From assembly GCA_034664425.1 (NCBI GenBank), contig JAXDHR010000250.1:1-12788 (forward strand): DNA of 12,788 bases. The letters run 5' to 3'. Below the pieces are notes generated by a model. The model made no database searches, was not told the DNA's origin, and worked only from the letters and a program-made list of their open reading frames with translations. Position numbers and translations under genes: made by a program. Shown here one piece after another: positions 6,853 through 12,788 of this stretch (position 1 is the first letter of the stretch; the number at the start of each line of letters is the position of its first letter). The DNA is from DATBDM01 sp034664425 (GTDB lineage: Bacteria > Actinomycetota > Thermoleophilia > Solirubrobacterales > Solirubrobacteraceae).

Positions 6853-6880
6853 CGGCCCGAGGCTACGCCATACTCGGGCC
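6853..6880. promoter_or_regulatory. Divergent leaderless promoters with a perfect dyad
   Basis: This 28-base gap separates ymdB (GTG at 6852, minus) and the AI-2E gene (ATG at 6881, plus). CATACT (6869-6874) lies 6 bases before the ATG. On the minus strand TAGCCT (6865-6860) lies 7 bases before the GTG. Each distance puts the transcription start at about the start codon. GGCCCGAG (6854-6861) and CTCGGGCC (6873-6880) form an exact 8-bp inverted repeat with an 11-base spacer that covers both -10 boxes. It is a candidate operator. No -35 elements are evident. Confidence 0.45.
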
Positions 6881-8188
6881 ATGCCGCAGCGCGTTCCCGT
6901 GCCGAGGTGGGTGCAGCTCGTGCTCCTGCCCCTCGCGGTGGTCGGCTTCTACATGATCCTGCGGGCTGCCGGCGCGGTCCTGCTGCTGTTCGTCATCGGC
7001 GGGCTGATCGCGCTGCTGCTGAACCCCTTCGTGACGCTCCTGCGCCGCGCGCGCTTCCCGCGCGGGCTCGCGGTGCTCGTGGTGATGGTGGGGTTGCTGG
7101 CGGTTCTGACCGGCATCGGCCTGCTGCTCGCCAACCCGATCTCGAGCCAGGTCTCGAAGTTCCAGGGCAACGTTCCCAGCGTCGTCGACGACGCCAATCA
7201 CAGCCTCGCGGACTTCCAGGGCTGGCTGGATCGCAACGGCCTCAAGGTGCAGGTCAAGAAGGAGGGCCAGACCGCGCTGCAGACGCTGGGCGACCAGGTC
7301 TCGACGGGATCGAACAAGCTCGTCAGCTTCACGCGCGATGCGATCACCACGGCCGTCGAGGCGTCGCTGGCGCTGATCCTCGTGATCGTGATCAGCGTCT
7401 ACATGCTGCTCTACGGGGAGCGGATCGGCGCGGGGATCCGGGCGGTGCTGCCGTGGGCGGCCGATAGCCGCGAGGACGACTACCCGACACGCATCCAGGC
7501 GGCGGTGCTCGGCTACGTCCGCGGCCAGCTCCTGTTCTCGCTGATCATGGGCGTGAGCGCCGGCGTGATGCTGTGGATCCTCGGCAGCCTCGGGATCTTC
7601 CCGGACGGACGCACGTACGCGCTGGTGTTCGGCGCCTTCTACGCCTTCGCCGAGCTGATCCCCTACGTCGGCCCCGCGGTCGGCGCGTTCCCCCCGGTGG
7701 TCATCGCGGCGTTGAGCGGGCATCCGATCGACGCCGTCTGGCTGATCATCGCCTTCACCGCCCTGCAGCAGCTCGAGGGTCACGTCGTCGCGCCCAACGT
7801 GTTCGCCCAGGCGCTGCGCATCAACCCGCTGCTGGTCATCTTCGCGCTGCTGCTGGGCGGCCAGCTGTACGGCTTCATCGGCGCGTTCATCGCCCTGCCG
7901 ATCGCCGCGATCGTGCGCGAGAGCGTCGTCTACTTCCGCCGCCACCTCCTGCTCGAGGGGTGGGACCTCCCGTCCGAGCGCCCCGGCGGCCCCGAGCGCG
8001 GCGAGCCCCCGCAGCCGCTGCCGGCCGCGACGGTCGCCCGGCCGGCGCGCGAGGCGCAGGAGACGGCGGTGCGCTGCCCCGAGTGCGGCGCCGAGCGCAC
8101 GGCGGGCGCGGGGACCTGCCCGTCGTGCGGCACCGAGCTGCCAGAGCCCGACGGCGAGGCGGCCGCCGCCTCGAGCGCGCCGGGCTAG
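6881..8188 (+). CDS. AI-2E family transporter with C-terminal zinc ribbon
   Basis: This 435-residue membrane protein has the AI-2 exporter-like fold (TqsA/YdiK/PerM family, eight membrane helices). It opens with two hydrophobic pairs (about 10-52 and 62-87) and a long soluble loop (about 88-155), continues with an ISVYMLLYGER helix, and has the conserved ELIPYVGPAVGAFPPV (about 263-278) and LEGHVVAPNVF (about 299-309) regions. After the last helix a Pro/Gly/Glu-rich linker leads to CPEC...CPSC (C399, C402, C413, C416), a treble-clef or zinc-ribbon motif that the core family lacks. It probably faces the cytoplasm. Family members export AI-2 or act as Na+/H+ antiporters; the substrate here is unknown. 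The ATG at 6881 is 6 bases past a -10-like box. The ABC ATPase gene starts three bases after the stop. Confidence 0.9.
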   Translation: MPQRVPVPRWVQLVLLPLAVVGFYMILRAAGAVLLLFVIGGLIALLLNPFVTLLRRARFPRGLAVLVVMVGLLAVLTGIGLLLANPISSQVSKFQGNVPSVVDDANHSLADFQGWLDRNGLKVQVKKEGQTALQTLGDQVSTGSNKLVSFTRDAITTAVEASLALILVIVISVYMLLYGERIGAGIRAVLPWAADSREDDYPTRIQAAVLGYVRGQLLFSLIMGVSAGVMLWILGSLGIFPDGRTYALVFGAFYAFAELIPYVGPAVGAFPPVVIAALSGHPIDAVWLIIAFTALQQLEGHVVAPNVFAQALRINPLLVIFALLLGGQLYGFIGAFIALPIAAIVRESVVYFRRHLLLEGWDLPSERPGGPERGEPPQPLPAATVARPAREAQETAVRCPECGAERTAGAGTCPSCGTELPEPDGEAAAASSAPG

Positions 8189-8191
8189 CCG

Positions 8192-8917
8192 ATGGCAGCG
8201 ACGGCGACCGGGCCCGAGGCGCTGCGCGCCGACGGGCTCAGCAAGCGCTACGGCGATCGCGAGGCCCTGCGCGGCGTCTCCTTCACGGCCGCCCGCGGCG
8301 AGCAGGTGGCGATCATCGGGCCCAACGGCGCGGGCAAGACGACGCTGCTGCAGATCCTCGCGGGAGCGCTGGCGCCGAGCGGCGGCTCGGTCACCGTGCC
8401 GGAGGAGCGGGTGGGCTGGGTCCCACAGCAGCCCGCGCTCTACTCCAAGCTCTCCGTGGCCGAGAACCTGCGCCTGTTCGCGCGACTGGAGAAGGTCGCC
8501 GACGTCGAGGCGACCGTCGCGCGGATGCTCGACCAGACGGCGCTGGGCGATCGCCGGGACGATGAGGTCGGCCGGCTGTCCGGCGGTAACCGCCAGCGCG
8601 TCAACATCGCCATCGGGCTGCTGGCCGCGCCGGCGGTGCTGCTGCTCGACGAGCCGTCGGCGTCGCTGGACCCGCGCCAGCGCGCGCGCCTGTGGGAGTT
8701 CATCGCCGGCCTCGCCGAGGGCGGGACGACGGTGATCTTCACGACGCACGACGTCGGCGAGGCGGAGCGCCATGCCGACCGGCTGCTGGTGCTCGCCGAC
8801 GGGGAGCTCCTGTTCACGGGGACGCCGGGCGACCTCGAGCGGGTCGCCGCGGGCGACGCGGGCGCGCCCGACTTCGAGTCCGCCTTCGTCCGGTTCCTGC
8901 GCGAACGGGGGCACTGA
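8192..8917 (+). CDS. ABC transporter ATP-binding protein
   Basis: This 241-residue nucleotide-binding subunit is complete. It shows Walker A GPNGAGKTT (43-51), Q-loop Q79 in WVPQQPALYSKLSV, signature LSGGNRQRVNIA (129-140, GGN replacing the usual GGQ), Walker B VLLLDEP (149-155) and H-loop H186 in TTHD. The arrangement with a YSKLSVAENL segment is that of the CcmA/DRA exporter subfamily (drug, lipid or polysaccharide export). It starts three bases after the AI-2E stop with no clear ribosome site, and its TGA overlaps the ATG of the permease by one base (TGATG), so the three genes are very likely co-transcribed and coupled. The exporter substrate cannot be deduced. Confidence 0.95.
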   Translation: MAATATGPEALRADGLSKRYGDREALRGVSFTAARGEQVAIIGPNGAGKTTLLQILAGALAPSGGSVTVPEERVGWVPQQPALYSKLSVAENLRLFARLEKVADVEATVARMLDQTALGDRRDDEVGRLSGGNRQRVNIAIGLLAAPAVLLLDEPSASLDPRQRARLWEFIAGLAEGGTTVIFTTHDVGEAERHADRLLVLADGELLFTGTPGDLERVAAGDAGAPDFESAFVRFLRERGH

Positions 8918-10272
8918 TGCGCTGGCTGATCCTGAAGGACCTGCGGATCCTGCGCCGCTCGCCGCTGCTCGTCGCGCTGCTCGTGCTCTACCCGGTGGTG
9001 CTCGCCGTGCTGATCGGGCTCGCGCTCTCCGCCGGCCCGGCCAAGCCGAGGGTCGCGTTCGCGAACCTCGTGCCGCCGGGGCAGAGCACCTTCTCCGTCG
9101 GCGGCAGGTCGGTCGACGCCGCGGACTACGCGAGCCGGCTGTTCGCCTCGATCGACCCCATCCGCGTCAGGACCCGCGCCGAGGCGATCGCCAAGGTGCG
9201 CTCGGGCGAGGCGCTCGGCGCGCTCGTGCTGCCGGCCGACGCGACCCAGCGCCTGCGCGGCTCGCTGAGCCTCGACGGCGGCCAGCCGCCCACGGTCGAG
9301 GTCTACTACAACGCCGAGGACCCGGTGAAGCGGCAGTTCGTCGAGTCGACGATCCGGTCGCGGCTGGCCGAGGCGAACTCGGCGCTGTCCGACGTGGTGC
9401 TCAAGGAGGCGGCGGGCTACATCGACATCGTCGTGCGCGGCGGCAAGGTGAACCTGCCGATCGTCGGGGCGGTCGACATCCTCGGGCTCGAGCGCTCGCG
9501 TGCGCTGATCGACGCCGCGGCGGCGCGGCTCCCTCACGGCGATCCCGCCCGCGTCGCGCTCGAGCAGGTCTCGCGCTTCGCCCGCCTGGCCGCGCAGAAC
9601 CTCGACGTCTCCAAGCCGATCCTCGCCACGATCGGCTCGCCCGTCCACGTCAAGACGACCGTCATCAACGGCTCGCGCACGCCGCTGGACGCGTTCGCCG
9701 CCGCGGTCGCGGTGACCGTCTCGCTGATGTTCGTCACCCTGCTCCTCGCCGCCGGGCTGCTGGCGCTCGAGCGCGAGGAGCACGCGTTCGCGCGGCTGGT
9801 CCGCGGCCTGGTCACGCGGACGCAGCTGCTGGCGGCGAAGACCGGCCTGGCCGCGCTGTGCGCGGGCGCCGTGACGCTGCTGATGCTGGCCGGCCTCGCC
9901 GCCTTCATCGGGCTCGACTGGGGCCGGGCACCGCTGTGGGTGGCCGCGCTGGCGCTCGGGTCGCTCGCGTTCGCCGCGATGGGCGTGGCCGTCGGTGCGC
10001 TCGCGCGCGAGGTGCGCGCCGCGTCGCTGATGGCCTTCGGGCTCTCGCTGCCGATCGCGTTCCTCGCGCTGGTGCCGTCGGGCGCGGTGGCCGGCGGGCT
10101 CTACGACGCGATCCGCGTGATCTCGGCGCTGTTCCCATTCAAGCCGGCGCTCGACGCGCTCGACGCGGCGATCTCGGGCGGCGCCCTCGGGGTGCCGTTG
10201 CTGCACCTCGCGATCCTGGCGCTGGCCTTCGGCGGGGTGGCACGAGTGAGCCTGCGGCGCTTCGCGACGTAA
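8917..10272 (+). CDS. ABC-2 type transporter permease
   Basis: This 451-residue membrane subunit pairs with the preceding ATPase. It has one N-terminal membrane helix (about 18-38), then about 220 extracytoplasmic residues, and then five hydrophobic segments from about residue 259 to the end (about 259-282, 308-328, 333-352, 363-385 and 420-440). This is the ABC-2/YhgE-like layout used by exporters of drugs, lipids or cell-wall material. The outer domain includes KVRSGEALGALVLP, a pattern common in the family (a substrate-proximal fold with a flexible loop), and VEVYYNAEDPVKRQFVES. The ATG at 8917 overlaps the ATPase stop. It ends in TAA, 33 bases before hemB, with that gene's promoter in the gap. 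Export is inferred from the architecture; the cargo is unknown. Confidence 0.92.
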   Translation: MRWLILKDLRILRRSPLLVALLVLYPVVLAVLIGLALSAGPAKPRVAFANLVPPGQSTFSVGGRSVDAADYASRLFASIDPIRVRTRAEAIAKVRSGEALGALVLPADATQRLRGSLSLDGGQPPTVEVYYNAEDPVKRQFVESTIRSRLAEANSALSDVVLKEAAGYIDIVVRGGKVNLPIVGAVDILGLERSRALIDAAAARLPHGDPARVALEQVSRFARLAAQNLDVSKPILATIGSPVHVKTTVINGSRTPLDAFAAAVAVTVSLMFVTLLLAAGLLALEREEHAFARLVRGLVTRTQLLAAKTGLAALCAGAVTLLMLAGLAAFIGLDWGRAPLWVAALALGSLAFAAMGVAVGALAREVRAASLMAFGLSLPIAFLALVPSGAVAGGLYDAIRVISALFPFKPALDALDAAISGGALGVPLLHLAILALAFGGVARVSLRRFAT

Positions 10273-10292
10273 CCGATCGCGGGGCGGAAACC

Positions 10293-10298
10293 TACACT
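10293..10298 (+). promoter_or_regulatory. -10 element of the hemB operon (leaderless)
   Basis: TACACT lies 7 bases before the hemB ATG (10306), so transcription should start at or next to the start codon. The GGAGGG between them is too close to the ATG to act as a ribosome site, which supports a leaderless message. CCTACACTGGAG (10291-10302) differs in one base from CCTATACTGGAG (1027-1038) in front of the nuclease gene. No -35 hexamer is evident. Confidence 0.5.
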
Positions 10299-10305
10299 GG
10301 AGGGC

Positions 10306-11283
10306 ATGGCCTTCCCCGCGACGCGCCTCCGGCGCCTGCGCAAGACCGGCGTCCTGCGTGGGTTGGTGCGCGAGACCGACCTCAGCGTCGCGCACCTGAT
10401 CTCTCCGATGTTCGTCGTCGCGGGCGGCGGCGAGCGCCGGCGCCCGATCCCCTCGCTGCCCGGCGTCGACCACCTCTCGATCGACGGAGCCGTCGAAGAG
10501 GCCGGCATCGCCGCCTCGCTCGGGATCCCCGGCGTGCTGCTCTTCGGCCTGCCCGCCGACAAGGACGAGCAGGGCTCCGGCGCGTGGGACGACGAGGGCG
10601 TCGTGCAGCTGGCCACGCGCGCGATCAAGGCGGCGTACCCGGAGCTGCTGGTCATCACGGACCTGTGCCTGTGCGAGTACACCTCGCATGGTCACTGCGG
10701 CGTGCTGCGCGAGGACGGCTACGTCGACAACGACGCCTCGCTGGACCTGCTGGCCCGCACGGCGGTCTCGCAGGCGCGCGCGGGCGCCGACGTGATCGCT
10801 CCGAGCGACATGATGGACGGCCGCGTCGGAGTCCTGCGCGGCGCGCTCGACGACCACGGGCTGACCGAGACGCCGATCATGGCCTACTCGACCAAGTACG
10901 CCTCCGCGTTCTACGGCCCGTTCCGCGACGCGGCCGACTCGACCCCGGTCGTCGGCGACCGCCGCGGCTACCAGATGGATCCCGCCAACGCCCGCGAAGG
11001 CGTGCGCGAGGCGCTGATCGACATCGAGGAGGGCGCCGACATGGTGATGGTCAAGCCGGCGCTGCCCTACCTCGACGTGATCCGGCGCGTCCGCGAGGCG
11101 ACCGACGTGCCGCTCGCCGCCTACAACGTCTCGGGCGAGTACGCCATGATCAAGGCCGCCGCCGCCCAGGGCCTGCTCGACGAGCGCGCCGCCGTGCTCG
11201 AGACCCTCACCGCCATCCGGCGCGCCGGCGCCGACATCGTGATCACCTACCACGCCAAGGATGTCGCCACATGGCTCAGCTAG
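10306..11283 (+). CDS. hemB: Delta-aminolevulinic acid dehydratase (porphobilinogen synthase)
   Basis: This 325-residue enzyme condenses two 5-aminolevulinates into porphobilinogen, the first common pyrrole of tetrapyrrole synthesis, in the cytoplasm. The active-site lysines are K197 in AYSTKYASAFYGPFRDA and K250 in MVMVKPALPYLD. The metal motif DLCLCEYTSHGHCG (119-132) carries C121, C123 and C131, so it is a zinc-dependent type and not the Asp-rich magnesium type. APSDMMDGRVG (165-175) and the AAYNVSGEYAMIK block (271-283) are also typical. Length is normal. The start at 10306 is fixed by the -10 box just upstream. Its last 13 bases overlap the start of the next gene, so the hem genes are one operon. 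Confidence 0.98.
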   Translation: MAFPATRLRRLRKTGVLRGLVRETDLSVAHLISPMFVVAGGGERRRPIPSLPGVDHLSIDGAVEEAGIAASLGIPGVLLFGLPADKDEQGSGAWDDEGVVQLATRAIKAAYPELLVITDLCLCEYTSHGHCGVLREDGYVDNDASLDLLARTAVSQARAGADVIAPSDMMDGRVGVLRGALDDHGLTETPIMAYSTKYASAFYGPFRDAADSTPVVGDRRGYQMDPANAREGVREALIDIEEGADMVMVKPALPYLDVIRRVREATDVPLAAYNVSGEYAMIKAAAAQGLLDERAAVLETLTAIRRAGADIVITYHAKDVATWLS

Positions 11284-12380
11284 CCCGCCCCAAGGTGCGT
11301 TCCCGCGTGGGCGGTTCGGCCATCCCGCTCGACGAGGACGACAAGAAGCTCCTGAACCTGATGCAGGGGTCGTTCGCGCTGACCGAGCGGCCGTTCGCGC
11401 ACGTCGCCCAGCTCGCAGGGCTCCAGGAGGCCGACGTGCTCGAGCGCGTCGGGCGCCTGCTCAACGGCCGCATCATCCGCGAGATCACGCCGATCTTCGA
11501 CACGCGCGCGCTCGGCTACTCGTCGATGCTCGTCGCCGCGAAGGTCGACCCCGAGAACCCGCACCGGGCCGCGAGCTTCATCAACACGCACCCGGGCGTC
11601 ACGCACAACTACCTGCGCAGCCACGAGTTCAACCTCTGGTTCACGATCGCCGTCGAGCCCGGCTCGAAGCTCGGCCTCGACGGGACGCTCGACGTGATGG
11701 CGGCCAGGACGGGCGCCCAGTCGATCCGCCAGCTGCCGACGCTGACGCTCTTCAAGATCCGCATGGACCTCGAGATGGAGCAGGGCACGGACGCGCTCGC
11801 CGCTGCCGGCGAGGCGGTCCCGCCGCGCGAGCTCGACCCGATCGAGCTCTCCGAGGAGGACATCGCGACGATCCGTGCCACCCAGGGACCGATGCCGGTC
11901 GTCTCCGAGCCCTACCTGCCCGCGGCCGAGCGCCTCGGCGTCGCGCCCGCTGAGGTGCTCGCCCGGCTCGCGTCGCTGCAGGAGCGCGGCGGCCTGCGAC
12001 GCGTGGCGGCGATCCTCTTTCACCGGCGCGCCGGCTTCTCGGCCAACGGCATGGGGGTCTGGGAGGTTCCCGAGGACCGGATCTTCGAGGTCGGCAAGCG
12101 CATGGCGGCGTTCCGCGGCATCTCCCACTGCTACGAGCGCCCGACATACCCCGACTGGCCGTACTCGGTCTTCACGATGGCCCACGGCCGCTCCAAGGAG
12201 GAGTGCGACGCGGTGCTCGACGCGATCGCCGCCGACACGGGCATCGAGGGCCGCGCGACGCTGTACTCCTCGACCGAGTTCAAGAAGGTCCGGATGCTCT
12301 ACTTCACCGACGACTTCCGCAACTGGGAGTCCGAGCACGCGAGCGAAGCGGTGACGAGCGCCCGGCCCGAGGCAGGATGA
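11271..12380 (+). CDS. Fused AhbA-AhbB siroheme decarboxylase-like protein (Lrp/AsnC fold)
   Basis: This 369-residue protein consists of two copies of the AhbA/AhbB (NirD/L/G/H) unit, each an AsnC-like helix-turn-helix followed by a ferredoxin-like domain. The first half (about 20-170) carries AhbA-type marks: RPFAHVA, IFDTRALGYSSMLVA and THPGVTHNYLRSHEFNLWFT (H112, R116, H118, N121, W123). The second half (about 190-352) carries AhbB-type marks: FHRRAGFSANGMGVW, GISHCYERP (H286), DWPYSVFTMAHG (W296, H305) and STEFKKVRMLYF. Family members decarboxylate siroheme to didecarboxysiroheme in the alternative heme and heme d1 routes, usually as two separate chains. The conserved histidines of both halves are kept. 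An AAGGA site precedes the ATG by 9 bases. The gene overlaps hemB by 13 bases and hemL by 4. It will often be annotated as an Lrp regulator, and a heme-sensing regulatory role is a real alternative. Confidence 0.85.
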   Translation: MAQLARPKVRSRVGGSAIPLDEDDKKLLNLMQGSFALTERPFAHVAQLAGLQEADVLERVGRLLNGRIIREITPIFDTRALGYSSMLVAAKVDPENPHRAASFINTHPGVTHNYLRSHEFNLWFTIAVEPGSKLGLDGTLDVMAARTGAQSIRQLPTLTLFKIRMDLEMEQGTDALAAAGEAVPPRELDPIELSEEDIATIRATQGPMPVVSEPYLPAAERLGVAPAEVLARLASLQERGGLRRVAAILFHRRAGFSANGMGVWEVPEDRIFEVGKRMAAFRGISHCYERPTYPDWPYSVFTMAHGRSKEECDAVLDAIAADTGIEGRATLYSSTEFKKVRMLYFTDDFRNWESEHASEAVTSARPEAG

Positions 12381-12788
12381 GCGTTCCCTCGTCGCTGACC
12401 GACACGCGCTCGGCAGAGCTCTACCGCCGGGCGCTGCCGGTGCTGCCGGGCGGGGTCAACTCGCCCGTGCGCGCGATGCGCGCGATCGGACGCGACCCGA
12501 TCTTCGTCGAGCGCGGCTCCGGCGCCGAGCTGTTCGACGTCGACAACAACGCCTACGTCGACTACGTCTGCTCTTGGGGTCCGCTGATCCTCGGCCATGC
12601 CCATCCGGCGGTCCTCGAGGCCGTCGGCGCGGCCGCGGCGCTCGGCACCACGTTCGGCGCACCGACGGCCGGCGAGGTCGAGCTGGCGGAGCTGGTCTCC
12701 CAGCGCATGCCCTCGGTGGACATGATCCGCATGACCTCTTCGGGCACCGAGGCGTCGATGAGCGCGATCCGGCTCGCGCGCGCCGCGA
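12377..12788 (+). CDS. hemL: Glutamate-1-semialdehyde 2,1-aminomutase, 5' part
   Basis: The first 137 residues of a class III aminotransferase-fold enzyme are present; the window ends inside the gene. HemL converts glutamate-1-semialdehyde to 5-aminolevulinate, the substrate of HemB, in the C5 pathway. Typical sequence seen: ELYRRALPVLPGGVNSPVRA, the WGPLILGHAHP block (67-77), FGAPTAGEVELAELV (94-108) and MTSSGTEASMSAIRLAR (119-135), where SSGTEA (121-126) holds the PLP phosphate. The catalytic lysine is beyond the window. The ATG overlaps the fused AhbA-AhbB gene stop by four bases (ATGA), with GAGG at 12369-12372 as a close ribosome site, indicating translational coupling. Confidence 0.97.
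   Translation, partial: MSVPSSLTDTRSAELYRRALPVLPGGVNSPVRAMRAIGRDPIFVERGSGAELFDVDNNAYVDYVCSWGPLILGHAHPAVLEAVGAAAALGTTFGAPTAGEVELAELVSQRMPSVDMIRMTSSGTEASMSAIRLARAA

Noticed and set aside
6853..6882. ATG start for ymdB at 6882
   Set aside because: It would add MARVWRSLGP, absent from the family, and place the start inside the divergent AI-2E gene; GTG at 6852 gives the expected opening.
6863..8914. Long antisense open frame opposite the AI-2E and ABC ATPase genes
   Set aside because: Same shadow composition; both genes on the plus strand have complete family motifs.
8440..11253. Very long antisense open frame (over 900 codons) across the ABC permease and hemB
   Set aside because: It is rich in Arg, His, Asp and Gln repeats as expected from the complement of GC-rich codons and overlaps genes with clear catalytic motifs.

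Overview
This is a very GC-rich, gene-dense chromosomal segment with almost every third codon position G or C, frequent GTG starts, short or overlapping gene junctions and few clear Shine-Dalgarno sites. These traits, with the gene content (bifunctional nuclease, coupled aminotransferase/D-Ala ligase, hemB / AhbA-AhbB fusion / hemL), suggest an actinobacterium, most likely of the Thermoleophilia (Solirubrobacterales-like). The placement is inference from composition and gene families, not from a marker comparison. Nothing looks like a mobile element, prophage or CRISPR array.

Layout. (1) 45-118 is tRNA-Ile(GAU), followed by a strong GGAA-loop hairpin. (2) 166-297 is a 43-residue ORF whose sequence looks like two pieces of an Ohr/OsmC peroxidase joined across a deletion. 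(3) 306-1019 is a dienelactone-hydrolase-family hydrolase. (4) 1069-1557 is a DUF151 bifunctional nuclease with its own promoter. (5) On the minus strand, 3897-2536 (class I/II PLP aminotransferase) and 2539-1574 (D-alanine--D-alanine ligase) overlap by four bases. (6) On the plus strand, 3990-4580 (DUF4126-type membrane protein) and 4591-6069 (alkaline-phosphatase-superfamily phosphodiesterase) form a pair. (7) 6852-6073 on the minus strand is a YmdB-family metallophosphoesterase. It is divergent from a three-gene plus-strand operon at 6881-10272: an AI-2E-family membrane protein with a C-terminal zinc ribbon, an ABC ATPase and an ABC-2 permease. (8) 10306-12788 is a heme-precursor operon: hemB, a fused AhbA-AhbB (siroheme-decarboxylase-type) protein and the start of hemL, which runs off the window.

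How they work together. HemL makes 5-aminolevulinate and HemB condenses it to porphobilinogen. The fused protein between them belongs to the family that decarboxylates siroheme in the alternative heme and heme d1 routes, or it could be a tetrapyrrole-sensing regulator descended from it. The overlapping junctions indicate one transcript. The Ddl/aminotransferase pair points to cell-wall or amino-acid metabolism. The AI-2E/ABC operon is an export system of unknown substrate.

The main points for follow-up are the AhbA-AhbB fusion inside a hem operon, the Ohr remnant, the dyad covering two face-to-face leaderless promoters at 6853-6880, a near-identical promoter block in front of the nuclease gene and hemB, and the zinc ribbon on the AI-2E protein.
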